Shown piece by piece: positions 16,031 through 25,319 of a stretch of DNA of 64,000 nucleotides. The translations under genes were made by a program, and so were the position numbers. Each line of letters opens with the position of its first letter. The stretch's first letter is position 1. This stretch comes from Devosia sp. (GTDB taxonomy: Bacteria > Pseudomonadota > Alphaproteobacteria > Rhizobiales > Devosiaceae). Below the pieces are notes generated by a model that was given only the letters and a program-made list of their open reading frames with translations, was not told the DNA's origin and made no database searches. The stretch lies in contig NZ_CP075529.1 in assembly GCF_025809055.1 (NCBI RefSeq), positions 496,001 through 560,000 of the forward strand. Direction: 5' to 3'.

Positions 16031-18139
16031 TTAGCCCGCGCGGATCAGCGGGATCGCCTGCTGTTTCCTGAACAGGTAGAGCAGGGTGCGGATGGCTTCG
16101 CCTTCGGGGCCGGTGAGGCCGGGATTGCGGGCCATCAGGGTTTTGGCGTCGTCATGGGCGAAATCGAGAAGGTGCCGGTGCACATCGGGCACGGCCAGGC
16201 GGTAGCCCGGCATGCCGGACTGGCGTGTGCCCAGCACGTCGCCCTGGCCGCGCAATTCGAGGTCGCGCTCGGCAATGATGAAGCCGTCTTCGGTGGATTT
16301 GATGGTTTCGAGGCGCGCCTTGGCCGTTTCGCTCAATGGCTCCTTGTAGAGCAACAGGCAGGCCGAGCGCTGATCGCCGCGCCCGACGCGGCCGCGCAAC
16401 TGGTGGAGTTGGGCCAGCCCGAAACGCTCGGCGTGCTCGATGATCATGATCGTGGCATTGGGCACGTCGACGCCCACTTCAATGACCGTGGTGGCCACCA
16501 GAAGTTGGAGTTCATTGGCCTTGAACCGGTCCATCACGTCCTGCTTGGCCGCCGCCGACATGCGCCCATGAACAAGGGCGACGCGATCACCGAAAACCTT
16601 GCGGAGTTCGGCGAAGCGGTCCTCGGCACTGACGACATCCAGTGTCTCGCTCTCTTCGACCAGCGGACAGACCCAATAGGCCTGCGCGCCCTCGTCCAGG
16701 CGGGACTGCAGGCGCGCGATGACCCGGTCATAATCCTGGATGGACATGACTGCCGTGTCGATGGGCTGGCGGCCCTTCGGCTTTTCGCGCAGCACGCTGA
16801 CGGCCATGTCGCCGAAATGGGTGAGCACCAGGGTGCGGGGAATGGGTGTGGCGGTCATCACCAACAGATCGGTATGACGGCCCTTGTCGGACAATGCCAG
16901 CCGCTGATGCACGCCGAACCGATGCTGCTCATCAACGACCGTCAGGCCTAGATCCTTGAATTCTATGTCGGACTGGAACAGGGCGTGGGTACCCACGGCG
17001 ATCGACACGCTGCCATCCGCCAGTCCGGCGAGAATTTCGCGCCTCTGTGCTGCCGGCATCTTGCCGGTCAACAGGGCGCACCCGATGCCGGCCGCTTCGC
17101 AGATCGGGGCAATGGTCCGGAAATGCTGGGCCGCCAGGAGTTCCGTGGGCGCCATGAGTGCCGATTGCGCCCCGGATTCGGTCATGGCGGCCATGGCCAT
17201 GAGTGCGACGACGGTTTTGCCGGAGCCGACATCGCCCTGCAGCAGGCGGCTCATGCGGTCGGGCGCAGCAAGGTCGGCCATGATGTCGCCAAGCGCATCC
17301 TTTTGGCCCTGGGTCAGGGAAAAGGGCAGGTGACCGCTCACCCGCCCGGTCGCGGCACCCGTGAATGTGCGGGCAATGCCCCGCGCCGACACCATGCTGG
17401 AGCGCACCAGTTGCAGCGTAATCTGCCCGGCCAGGTATTCGTCGTAGGCGAGGCGCTGCCGGGCAGGGGACCACAGTTCGGCATCATCGGGCCGTTCGGG
17501 CAAATGGACCTGCTGCATGGCATGGGCAAATGCCGGCCACGTTCTCTCCGTCATGGTTGCGGGATCGATCCACTCGGGAAGGGCGGGCACGGCCTCGACC
17601 GCCTGCCGCACCAGCTTGGACAGGGCCTTGGATGAGAGCCCGTTCGTCAGGGGATAGACCGGCTCAACCAGCGGCAGGGTGGCGAATTTTTCGGGCTCGA
17701 CCACGTAGTCGGGATGCGTGATCTGCTTTTCGCCATTGAAGAAGCCGATCTTGCCCGAAACGTAGCGGTCTTCGCCCACCGGGAGGGATTTTTCCACCCA
17801 GCCGCCCTGGGCCCGGAAAAACACCAGCTGGATGTCGCCGCTGTCGTCGTGGGCGAAGACGCGATGCGGAATATGCGGCTTGCCGCGGGGCGGCGGCTGG
17901 TGCCGGTCGATATGCAGGCGCAGCGTCACCACCTGATTGAGATAGGCCTCGGCAATGCCGACCTGCCGGCGCCGGTCGACCACGCCGGTCGGCATGTGCA
18001 TGAGAATGTCGAGGACGATGGCTTCCTGGCCCTCAGGCGCGCCGAAATAGCGGTTCAGCAGCGCGGCCAATTTGTCGCCCACGCCCTTGACGGCGTGCAG
18101 CGAGCGGAACAGCGGTGCAAGGACTTCTGGGCGGGGCAC
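16031..18139 (-). CDS. recG: ATP-dependent DNA helicase RecG
   Basis: RecG remodels stalled replication forks and branch-migrates Holliday junctions. The protein of about 702 residues has the N-terminal wedge/OB domain (a VKGVGDKLAALLNRYFG helix-hairpin-like start), Walker A GDVGSGKTVVALMAM, the DEQHRFG motif II, TATPIPRT motif III and the C-terminal QLRGRVGRGDQRS motif VI. I chose GTG at 18139 because it is preceded by a strong GGGAGGAGA site and gives the standard length; an upstream start would add 28 unlikely residues. It is divergent from sdhE-mfd, a common rhizobial arrangement. Confidence 0.95.
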   Translation of the reverse strand: MPRPEVLAPLFRSLHAVKGVGDKLAALLNRYFGAPEGQEAIVLDILMHMPTGVVDRRRQVGIAEAYLNQVVTLRLHIDRHQPPPRGKPHIPHRVFAHDDSGDIQLVFFRAQGGWVEKSLPVGEDRYVSGKIGFFNGEKQITHPDYVVEPEKFATLPLVEPVYPLTNGLSSKALSKLVRQAVEAVPALPEWIDPATMTERTWPAFAHAMQQVHLPERPDDAELWSPARQRLAYDEYLAGQITLQLVRSSMVSARGIARTFTGAATGRVSGHLPFSLTQGQKDALGDIMADLAAPDRMSRLLQGDVGSGKTVVALMAMAAMTESGAQSALMAPTELLAAQHFRTIAPICEAAGIGCALLTGKMPAAQRREILAGLADGSVSIAVGTHALFQSDIEFKDLGLTVVDEQHRFGVHQRLALSDKGRHTDLLVMTATPIPRTLVLTHFGDMAVSVLREKPKGRQPIDTAVMSIQDYDRVIARLQSRLDEGAQAYWVCPLVEESETLDVVSAEDRFAELRKVFGDRVALVHGRMSAAAKQDVMDRFKANELQLLVATTVIEVGVDVPNATIMIIEHAERFGLAQLHQLRGRVGRGDQRSACLLLYKEPLSETAKARLETIKSTEDGFIIAERDLELRGQGDVLGTRQSGMPGYRLAVPDVHRHLLDFAHDDAKTLMARNPGLTGPEGEAIRTLLYLFRKQQAIPLIRAG

Positions 18140-18294
18140 GACGATTCTCCTCCCAGGAAAGTGGCACAGGCTTGCCCTGCATGTCTCCCATCCGAGCAAT
18201 GGTGCGCAATTCGGGCAAACCATGGGCTGACAATGGCGTCGAAGCCGCGTAATAAAGCGTCCAAATCGGGAACAAACGGGATCATGGTCGTCAA

Positions 18295-18573
18295 ATGACA
18301 GCCGGTGAGGACATTGCTATTCGCCGCAAGCGCCTGCGGTATCGGGCCTGGCACAGGGGCACCAAGGAAATGGACCTGATCCTGGGCCCCTTCGCCGATG
18401 CCAATATCGAGGGTTTCGGCACCGCCGAGCTCAATCGGCTGGAACAGCTGATGGACGAGGAAGACCCGCCATTGCTCAAATGGGTCATGCGGCAGGAAGA
18501 GCCGCCGGCCCATGTGGATCGCGATTTTCTCGAGAGCGTCATCGCCGATCACCAGGAGCGGATCGGCAAATGA
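18295..18573 (+). CDS. sdhE: FAD assembly factor SdhE
   Basis: SdhE (SDH5/DUF339) promotes covalent attachment of FAD to the succinate dehydrogenase flavoprotein. The 92-residue protein is of family size, with the conserved RRKRLRYRAWHRGTKEMD segment containing the RGxxE motif, and LLKWVM before the end. The start at 18295 is an ATG inside the recG-sdhE intergenic region. The stop overlaps the mfd start in an ATGA, so the two are translationally coupled although functionally unrelated. Confidence 0.93.
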   Translation: MTAGEDIAIRRKRLRYRAWHRGTKEMDLILGPFADANIEGFGTAELNRLEQLMDEEDPPLLKWVMRQEEPPAHVDRDFLESVIADHQERIGK

Positions 18574-21500
18574 ACGACCTGAGCGCAGCCGCACCGCCGG
18601 TCCGCACACTGTCCAACGTGCCCGACGGCATGCAGCCGATGGTGCTGGCACGCCTGATCGAGGAGCGCTTGAAGGCGGCTCCGGACGATGCGGCAAGCCT
18701 GGTTTTCGTTGCCCGGGATGGGCGCCGGCTGCAACGCATGGCCGACGTGCTTTCGGCCATGCTGCCCGGACACACGATCCTGACGTTGCCGGCCTGGGAC
18801 TGTCTGCCCTATGACCGCGTCTCGCCCAATACCGTAACCGTGGCCGCGCGGATGAGCACGCTCGCCGCGCTGACCTGCGAGGGCAAAGGGGCCGTGGTGC
18901 TGACCGCGGTCAACTCGCTGATCCAGAAACTGCCGCCGCGCGACGTGGTCGAGACCATGAGTTTCTCGGCCATGGTCGGGCGGGTGGTGGACAGCGACAA
19001 GCTGGTGGCCTGGGCCAGCAATAACGGCTATCTGCGCGTGCCGACGGTGCGCGAAAGCGGCGAATATGCCGTGCGCGGTGGCCTGGTCGATCTGTTTCCC
19101 GCCGGGGCCGAGGCGCCGCTGCGTTTCGACTTTTTCGGCAGCCAGCTCGAATCCATCCGCACCTTCGATCCGGACAGCCAGAGGACCACTGGCACGCTCA
19201 AGCGCATCGACCTGACGCCGATGAGCGAGGTGGTGCTGAACGAGACGACCATACGTCGCTTCCGGCAGAATTATACGGCTGCCTTCGGCGGCAACACGGT
19301 CGATGACACGCTCTATGCCTCGGTCAGCGGCGGGTCGCGTTATTCGGGCACCGAACACTGGCTGCCGTTCTTCTACAACCACATGGACCGTCTTGCCGAT
19401 TATACCGGCGACGCGCCCTTTGTGTTTGACGACCAGGCCGCCGAGGCTTTTGCCGAGCGCGTGACGCAAATCCGCGACTACTACGAGGCCCGCGAGGCCG
19501 CGCGGCTGACGCCGCAGGTGGCGGGGGCAGGGGCGCCTTACAAGCCGATCAACCCCGACCTGCTTTACGATCTGGGCGCCGCCCCGGCGTCGCTCGCTGG
19601 CGCCTCGGTCATCCAGTTCTCGCCCTTCCTGTCGCCCAATGCCGGGCGGGGCGACGACATCGGCGGGCATATCGCCCCCAGTTTTGCGGCCGAACGCGCC
19701 GCCTCCGACGTCAATCTCTTCGAGGCGGTTGTCGAGCGGTTGCTGGCCGAGCGGCGGGCCGGACGCCGGGCCATTATCGCCTGCTGGAGCGCCGGTACGC
19801 GCGACCGCATGGCCCAGGTGCTCAAGGATCACGGGCTGACCAATCCGCGCCTGGCGGAGAACTGGCGGGACGCCGAGACCACGAGCGCAGCCACCACCTC
19901 GCTGGTGGTGTTGCCACTCGAGACCGGGTTCGAGACCAAGGACCTGCTGGTCCTGTCGGAACAGGACATTCTGGGCGAGCGCATCCTCCGCCCGCAGCGC
20001 AAGAAGAAGGCCTCGGACGCCCTGACCGAGGCAGCCTCGCTTTCGGCGGGCGACCTTGTGGTGCATGTCGATCACGGTATCGGCCGGTTCCTCGGCCTCA
20101 AGGTGATCGAGGCTGGCGGCGCGCCGCATGAATGTGTCGAACTGCAATATGCCGGAGACACAAAGCTCTACCTGCCGGTTGAAAATATCGAGCTATTGAC
20201 GCGCTATGGCTCGGACGACGCTTCGGTCACGCTGGACAAGCTGGGCGGCGTGGCCTGGCAGGCCAAGAAGGGCAAGCTCAAGAAGCGCATCCGCGAAATG
20301 GCGGAACAACTCATCAAGCTGGCCGCGCAGCGCCTGCTGGTGAAAGCCGACGTGGTTGATCTCAACCCCGGCGCCTATGAGGAATTTGCCGCGCGCTTCC
20401 CCTATGAAGAGACGGAAGACCAGCTCAATGCCATCGAGGCCGTTTTCGACGACCTGACCTCCGGCAAGGTCATGGACCGCCTGGTGTGCGGCGATGTCGG
20501 CTTTGGCAAGACCGAAGTGGCCCTGCGTGCCGCGTTCGGCGTGGCCCTGAGCGGCAAGCAGGTGGCCGTGGTGGTGCCGACCACGCTGCTGGCGCGCCAG
20601 CACTTCAAAACCTTTTCGGAGCGGTTCAAGGGCCTTCCGGTGCGGGTGCGGCACGCCTCGCGCATGGTGCCGGCGGCCGAGCTCAAGGCCACCAAGGACG
20701 GGCTCGCCGATGGCCAGGTCGACATCGTGGTGGGCACCCATGTGCTCCTGAGCAAGTCCATCAAGTTCAATGACCTCGGGCTGCTCATCATCGACGAGGA
20801 ACAGCATTTCGGCGTGGGCCACAAGGAGCGCCTCAAGGAGCTCAAGGCCAATGTGCATGTGCTGACGCTGACGGCGACGCCGATCCCGCGGACGCTGCAA
20901 CTGGCGCTGACAGGCGTGCGCGACCTGAGCCTCTTGGCCACGCCGCCGGTGGACCGGCTCGCCATCCGCACCTTCATCTCGCCCTTCGATCCGCTGTCGA
21001 TCCGCGAGGCGCTGCTGCGCGAGAAATATCGCGGCGGGCAGAGTTTCTACGTGGTGCCGCGCATCAAGGACCAGCCGGATATCGCCGAGTTCCTGCGCCA
21101 GCAGGTGCCCGAAGTGTCGTTCGTGGTCGCCAATGGGCAAATGCCGCCGGGCGAGCTCGACGACATCATGAATGCCTTCTACGACAACAAGTTCGACGTG
21201 CTGCTGGCCACCACCATCGTCGAATCGGGCCTCGACATTCCCAATGCCAATACGCTGATCGTTCATCGCGCCGACCAGTTCGGCCTGGCCCAGCTTTACC
21301 AGATCCGCGGCCGCATCGGCCGGGCCAAGGCGCGCGCCTATGCCCTGTTCACCGTGCCGCCCGATCGCAAACTGACCGATACCGCCGAACGGCGGCTGGG
21401 GGTGCTGCAATCGCTCGAGAGTCTGGGCGCCGGTTTCCAGCTGGCCAGCCACGATCTAGACATTCGCGGGGCAGGGAACCTGCTCGGCGACGAGCAGTCG

Positions 21501-22058
21501 GGCCATATCCGCGAAGTCGGGTTCGAACTCTACCAGGCCATGCTCGAAGAGGCGGTGGCGGCGCTGAAATCCGGCGAAGAAGAATACGAGGATCGCAACG
21601 AGTGGAGCCCGACGATTTCGCTCGGCATGCCGGTGATGATCCCCGAGCACTATGTGCCGGACCTGCAGCTGCGTATGCAGCTCTATCGCCGGCTCGGCGA
21701 TTTGACCGATATCCGCGACATCGACGCGGCCGGGGCCGAACTCATCGACCGCTTCGGGCCCTTGCCCGAGGAGGTTGAGGCGCTGCTCAAGGTGATCCTG
21801 GTCAAATCCTTGTGCCGGCAGGCCAATGTCGAAAAGGTCGATGCCGGCCCCAAGGGCGCGGTGATCACCCTGCGCAATAGCGAGTTCCCGAATCCGGCGG
21901 GGCTGGTGAAGCTGGTGAGCGATCCGGCCAACCAGGTTCGCATCAAGCCCGATCAGAAACTCGTGTTCGTGCGCAATTGGCCAACGCCCGAACATAGGCT
22001 CAAGGGGGCGGCAGCAATCCTGTCAAAGCTGGCAAAACTGGCCGAAACCGGGGCCTAG
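18570..22058 (+). CDS. mfd: transcription-repair coupling factor Mfd
   Basis: Mfd displaces RNA polymerase stalled at DNA lesions and recruits UvrA. The protein is 1162 residues, the usual size. In order it has the UvrB-homology region (PAWDCLPYDRVSPN), the RNA polymerase interacting domain beginning around LSAGDLVVHVDHGIGRFLGL, then the RecG-like translocase with GDVGFGKTEVALRAAF (Walker A), DEEQHFGVGHKE (motif II), TATPIPRTLQ and QIRGRIGRAKARAYA, and the TRCF C-terminal domain. The ATG at 18570 overlaps the sdhE stop. Confidence 0.97.
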   Translation: MNDLSAAAPPVRTLSNVPDGMQPMVLARLIEERLKAAPDDAASLVFVARDGRRLQRMADVLSAMLPGHTILTLPAWDCLPYDRVSPNTVTVAARMSTLAALTCEGKGAVVLTAVNSLIQKLPPRDVVETMSFSAMVGRVVDSDKLVAWASNNGYLRVPTVRESGEYAVRGGLVDLFPAGAEAPLRFDFFGSQLESIRTFDPDSQRTTGTLKRIDLTPMSEVVLNETTIRRFRQNYTAAFGGNTVDDTLYASVSGGSRYSGTEHWLPFFYNHMDRLADYTGDAPFVFDDQAAEAFAERVTQIRDYYEAREAARLTPQVAGAGAPYKPINPDLLYDLGAAPASLAGASVIQFSPFLSPNAGRGDDIGGHIAPSFAAERAASDVNLFEAVVERLLAERRAGRRAIIACWSAGTRDRMAQVLKDHGLTNPRLAENWRDAETTSAATTSLVVLPLETGFETKDLLVLSEQDILGERILRPQRKKKASDALTEAASLSAGDLVVHVDHGIGRFLGLKVIEAGGAPHECVELQYAGDTKLYLPVENIELLTRYGSDDASVTLDKLGGVAWQAKKGKLKKRIREMAEQLIKLAAQRLLVKADVVDLNPGAYEEFAARFPYEETEDQLNAIEAVFDDLTSGKVMDRLVCGDVGFGKTEVALRAAFGVALSGKQVAVVVPTTLLARQHFKTFSERFKGLPVRVRHASRMVPAAELKATKDGLADGQVDIVVGTHVLLSKSIKFNDLGLLIIDEEQHFGVGHKERLKELKANVHVLTLTATPIPRTLQLALTGVRDLSLLATPPVDRLAIRTFISPFDPLSIREALLREKYRGGQSFYVVPRIKDQPDIAEFLRQQVPEVSFVVANGQMPPGELDDIMNAFYDNKFDVLLATTIVESGLDIPNANTLIVHRADQFGLAQLYQIRGRIGRAKARAYALFTVPPDRKLTDTAERRLGVLQSLESLGAGFQLASHDLDIRGAGNLLGDEQSGHIREVGFELYQAMLEEAVAALKSGEEEYEDRNEWSPTISLGMPVMIPEHYVPDLQLRMQLYRRLGDLTDIRDIDAAGAELIDRFGPLPEEVEALLKVILVKSLCRQANVEKVDAGPKGAVITLRNSEFPNPAGLVKLVSDPANQVRIKPDQKLVFVRNWPTPEHRLKGAAAILSKLAKLAETGA

Positions 22059-22202
22059 AACCCCCGGTGTTGCCGCTAGGGCGCATAATCTTTTGGCAAG
22101 GGTCGTCGGTCATGTTATTGCCCGATTTGAGCCCTTGAAGGGCTGTTCAGATTTTTGGTGGCACGCAGCTGCCGGGACCGCCAAGGAAGGCAAGGACATT
22201 TT

Positions 22203-22991
22203 ATGAACCTCAGGAAACCAATCGTCGCCGGTGTTGCGGTGGCCGCGCTGATGCTGTCCCCACTCTCGGCATTCGCCCAGGACACCACCACGACCACCGA
22301 AACCACGACCGAGACGACGGAGACCCCGGCCACCGAGACGCCGGCAACCGACGCGCCCGCCACGGACGCGCCTGCCGCCGATGCCGGTACTGCCGGTGTT
22401 GCCGCCGCTGTCGAAGGCCTGCCGTCGCAAAACTGGCTCAAGGTCTGTGACCCGCTGGAAAATGGCCAGAAGGCCTGCATCATGCGCCAGGTCGTTCTGG
22501 CCAATGGGCAGTTCCTCGGCTCCTTCCTGCTCCGTGACGATCCGGGCCAGGAAAGCCGCCTCTTGGCCGTTGCCGCCGTTCCGCTCGGGGTGCTGCTGCC
22601 CTTCGGCCTGACCTGGCAGATCGACAATTCCAAGCCGGTGCGCGTGCCCTACATGCTGTGCGACACCCAGTCCTGCTCCACGCAGTTGGTGATCAACGAG
22701 CAGTATGTCAATTCGCTCAAGCGCGGCGCCAAGCTGACGCTGACCGCCAAGAACCGCCAGAACGAAGATCTTGCCATCGAGATCAACCTGGCCGGCTTCA
22801 CCGCAACCTATGACGGCGAAGCAGCGCTGACCTTCGAGCAGCTGCAGCAGGAAACCTCCGGCCAGAATGCCCTGGAACAGGTTCTGCAGGACCGGGCCGA
22901 GCAGCTCCGCCAGGAACTGACCACCCAGCCTGGTACGGACGCTCCCGCAACGCCGGAAACGCCGGCCACCGAGGAAGCTCCGGCTCAGTAA
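22203..22991 (+). CDS. invasion-associated locus B (IalB) family periplasmic protein
   Basis: A 262-residue IalB-family protein. Residues 1-28 are a Sec signal ending in AFAQ-D. A threonine/alanine/proline-rich linker follows (TTTTTETTTET, repeated ATDAPATDAP), then the IalB domain from about residue 75 with WLKVCDP, CIMRQVV and the paired cysteines CDTQSC, and a second low-complexity tail. IalB proteins are widespread in Hyphomicrobiales; the name comes from Bartonella invasion and does not imply virulence. The ATG follows AAGGACATTTT. A strong terminator follows the stop. Confidence 0.88.
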   Translation: MNLRKPIVAGVAVAALMLSPLSAFAQDTTTTTETTTETTETPATETPATDAPATDAPAADAGTAGVAAAVEGLPSQNWLKVCDPLENGQKACIMRQVVLANGQFLGSFLLRDDPGQESRLLAVAAVPLGVLLPFGLTWQIDNSKPVRVPYMLCDTQSCSTQLVINEQYVNSLKRGAKLTLTAKNRQNEDLAIEINLAGFTATYDGEAALTFEQLQQETSGQNALEQVLQDRAEQLRQELTTQPGTDAPATPETPATEEAPAQ

Positions 22992-23019
22992 GACCGGTAT
23001 CGGTTCTACCGAATTGGAA

Positions 23020-23045
23020 AGGGCGCCCACGAGGCGCCCTTTTTC
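23020..23045 (+). terminator. rho-independent terminator after ialB-like gene
   Basis: An 8-bp perfect stem AGGGCGCC / GGCGCCCT with a five-base loop is followed by TTTTTCTTT. It lies 28 bases after the stop of the IalB-family gene and just before the convergent hydroxylase gene, where it may serve mainly the plus-strand transcript. Confidence 0.85.
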
Positions 23046-23053
23046 TTTGGGGG

Positions 23054-24211
23054 TTAGCGGCGGCCCATGCCCATGTCGAAGGCCTGCCGCCGGAGGCCCG
23101 GCATGAGTTTGAGGGCCCAGAGGCCTCCGGCACGCAGCGCCTGGCTCGGCAGCATATCGGCCAGCAGGGAGCGGAACAGCGTATCCACCATGCTTCCCGT
23201 GCGGATGAGGTCGCCGGAGCGCAGGTCGGCATAGGCGGCACTGGCGGCGAGGCCCCAATCGTCGCGCGCCCGATCCGCATCGGCCACGACGGCAACGAGA
23301 TCGGCGACATCACGCAGGCCCAGATTGAGCCCCTGGGCGCCAATGGGTGGGAAGGCATGGGCGCTTTCGCCCACGAGAGCCGTGCCGTCGACGCCGGCCG
23401 TTTCAACGCTCAATGTGCTCAAGGGAAAGATGAAGCTGGGCGAGGCAAGCTCGATCCGGCCGAAGAGGTTCTGCGACTGCCTGCGAATGGCGGCAAGCAG
23501 ACTTTCGGGGCCCGAGGATTGCGCTTCGCGCAGCACTGACTCTTCGTCGATCCACACCAGATTGGCGCGATTTCCGCCCGCCGGGACCAGCGTGAACGGC
23601 CCATGGGGGTAGTGGAACTCTATGGATGTGCCCTGGATGGAGCGCCCAAGCGTCAGGTCGCACACAAGCGCCGACTCGGCAAAACTGTGCTCGCGCGTGC
23701 CGATACCGGCCTCAGCGCGGATCAGCGACTTCTTGCCATCGGCCCCGACGACCAGCGGCGCCGACAGGGTGGCGCCATCGGCGAGCGTGACGGTGCCCAA
23801 AACCCCATTGCGCTGATAGTGGGTGACGGCCTCGGCGCGGGTTGTGATCCGTTCGTCGGGTGCCGCGGCCTGGAAGCTTTCCAGCAGGCTGGCATTGGAA
23901 AAATTCCAGCCGAAGGCATCCAGCCCCACCTCGGCGGCCTCGAACAGCGTTTCGGGTGCACGGATCAGCCGGGGGGTCGCATCGATGATGCGAATGGCGG
24001 TCAGTGCGTGACCGAGACTGGCCGGATCCGCGATGAGGCCGCTCCCGGTCAGGAAATCGACGCTGGGCATCATCAGGGCTGACGTGCGCCGGTCCACCGG
24101 CGCCTTGGGCGCAACGTGAATGATGTCGAGGCCGATACGGGCAAGGGCAGCGGCGGCAGCAAGTCCGGCGAGGCCCCCGCCGACGACGATGATGTCGGCA
24201 TCCTGGCTCAT
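23054..24211 (-). CDS. UbiH/UbiF-family FAD-dependent hydroxylase
   Basis: A 385-residue flavoprotein monooxygenase of the UbiH/COQ6 type. The N-terminal FAD-binding motif IIVVGGGLAGLAAAAAL (GxGxxG), the middle GADGKKSLIR motif (DG), and the late GESAHAFPPIGAQGLNLGLRD motif that binds the FAD ribityl are all present. In ubiquinone synthesis such enzymes hydroxylate the aromatic ring using NAD(P)H and O2; which ring position is modified is not clear. The ATG at 24211 overlaps the stop of the upstream YeeE gene in ATGA, so this is the last gene of a three-gene operon. Confidence 0.85.
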   Translation of the reverse strand: MSQDADIIVVGGGLAGLAAAAALARIGLDIIHVAPKAPVDRRTSALMMPSVDFLTGSGLIADPASLGHALTAIRIIDATPRLIRAPETLFEAAEVGLDAFGWNFSNASLLESFQAAAPDERITTRAEAVTHYQRNGVLGTVTLADGATLSAPLVVGADGKKSLIRAEAGIGTREHSFAESALVCDLTLGRSIQGTSIEFHYPHGPFTLVPAGGNRANLVWIDEESVLREAQSSGPESLLAAIRRQSQNLFGRIELASPSFIFPLSTLSVETAGVDGTALVGESAHAFPPIGAQGLNLGLRDVADLVAVVADADRARDDWGLAASAAYADLRSGDLIRTGSMVDTLFRSLLADMLPSQALRAGGLWALKLMPGLRRQAFDMGMGRR

Positions 24212-24678
24212 GCCATGGCATCCTTGAGGCGCCGATCGTGGCCACTGGGGGCGATCAGGCTGCCTGCCCAGGAGCCGACGAACATGGCCACGAGGAAGAA
24301 CCACAGCCCGTCGGGCTGGAAGGCGATGAGCGAAATGGCCGGGCCCGGGCAAATGCCGGACATGCCCCAGCCGACGCCGAACAGAGCTGCTCCGCCGACC
24401 AGCCTTGTGTTGATTTTCTTGTATTCCGGTTCGTGGAAGGTCTTGTCGAACAGGGGCGCCTGGCGCGTCCGGCCGATGCGGATGGCGATGAACATGACCA
24501 GGATTGCCGGGACGATGACGAAGGCCAGGCTCGGGTCCCAGCCGCCGCTCGGGATGGCGGTGAAATCGAGGAAGCGCAGGACTTTGAGCGGGTCGACCAT
24601 CTGTGAGACGTAGAGACCAGCGCCGAACAGGGCGCCGCTGAGGGCGGCAGTGGCCAGATAGGGCAGCCTTACGCTCAT
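24208..24678 (-). CDS. YeeE/YedE-family half transporter (second subunit)
   Basis: This 156-residue membrane protein has about four hydrophobic segments and the GVGWGMSGICPGPAI motif around residues 104-118, with the cysteine characteristic of YeeE/YedE proteins that carry thiosulfate or related reduced sulfur. In many alphaproteobacteria the transporter is split into two half-size genes, as here. The start codon overlaps the stop of the first half (TGATG), and its own stop overlaps the hydroxylase start. The tail after the last helix is short and basic (GHDRRLKDAMA). Confidence 0.85.
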   Translation of the reverse strand: MSVRLPYLATAALSGALFGAGLYVSQMVDPLKVLRFLDFTAIPSGGWDPSLAFVIVPAILVMFIAIRIGRTRQAPLFDKTFHEPEYKKINTRLVGGAALFGVGWGMSGICPGPAISLIAFQPDGLWFFLVAMFVGSWAGSLIAPSGHDRRLKDAMA

Positions 24679-25130
24679 CAGACAATCCCCGTGATGGTGA
24701 CGGTCAGAATGGCGACCGAGAAGAAAACCAGCACTGCAACGAGCGAACGCAGGGACAGGCGGGCCAGGCCGCACACCCCGTGACCCGAGGTGCAGCCATT
24801 GCCGATCTTGGTGCCGAAACCGGTCAGCAGGCCGGCAATCACAAGCCATACCGGCATCGGCATGTTCCAGCCGGCGGGCGCTTGGGCCAGAAGCGATGGC
24901 TCGGCTCCGCCAGCGCCAAGCTGCGGGAACAGCCGGGCGCAAAGCCAGGCCGAGCCGACAAGGAAAGCCAGGAAGACCAGGCGCCAGACCACGGTCTGCG
25001 CCGGGGGCAGCAATTGCCCGAATATGCCGGATATGCCGGCAATCCGGCCATTTCCAAGCCAGAGCACGGCCGAGGCAAGGCCGATCAGGGCGCCGCCCAG
25101 CGCGGCAGTCAGGGGCGTAAAGGATTCCAT
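24678..25130 (-). CDS. YeeE/YedE-family half transporter (first subunit)
   Basis: A membrane protein of about 150 residues with four or five membrane segments. It carries GTKIGNGCTSGHGVCGLARLS, the highly conserved YeeE cysteine motif (GNGCTSGHG) thought to hold the sulfur substrate in the pore. The start at 25130 (MESFTPL) is preferred over the ATG two codons upstream, because GAGAGG is then at about eight bases. It opens the operon with the second half-transporter and the hydroxylase. Uptake of thiosulfate or a related sulfur compound is inferred from the family only. Confidence 0.85.
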   Translation of the reverse strand: MESFTPLTAALGGALIGLASAVLWLGNGRIAGISGIFGQLLPPAQTVVWRLVFLAFLVGSAWLCARLFPQLGAGGAEPSLLAQAPAGWNMPMPVWLVIAGLLTGFGTKIGNGCTSGHGVCGLARLSLRSLVAVLVFFSVAILTVTITGIV

Positions 25131-25319
25131 GGGCATGACCTCTCGGACAACGTCTTGGCTTTGAAACTAGACCGACCGCGCGGGGCATACCAGCGCCGCC
25201 GCCTTGCGGCCATTCCCAATGCGGTCGCAGCAACCGAAAATCTTGGCGCAAGCCCTTCACCACAAGGAACACGCACCCTAGATTGGTGCCGCACCTGACT
25301 CGAATCCGAGGGAACCGAG

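Noticed and set aside
18549..21452. Long antisense open frames across mfd
   Set aside because: Mirror images of mfd's GC-rich codon pattern; no ribosome-binding sites or domains.
25131..25319. yybP-ykoY manganese riboswitch upstream of terC
   Set aside because: TerC genes elsewhere often have it, but the leader here shows neither the conserved loops nor a suitable multi-helix fold.
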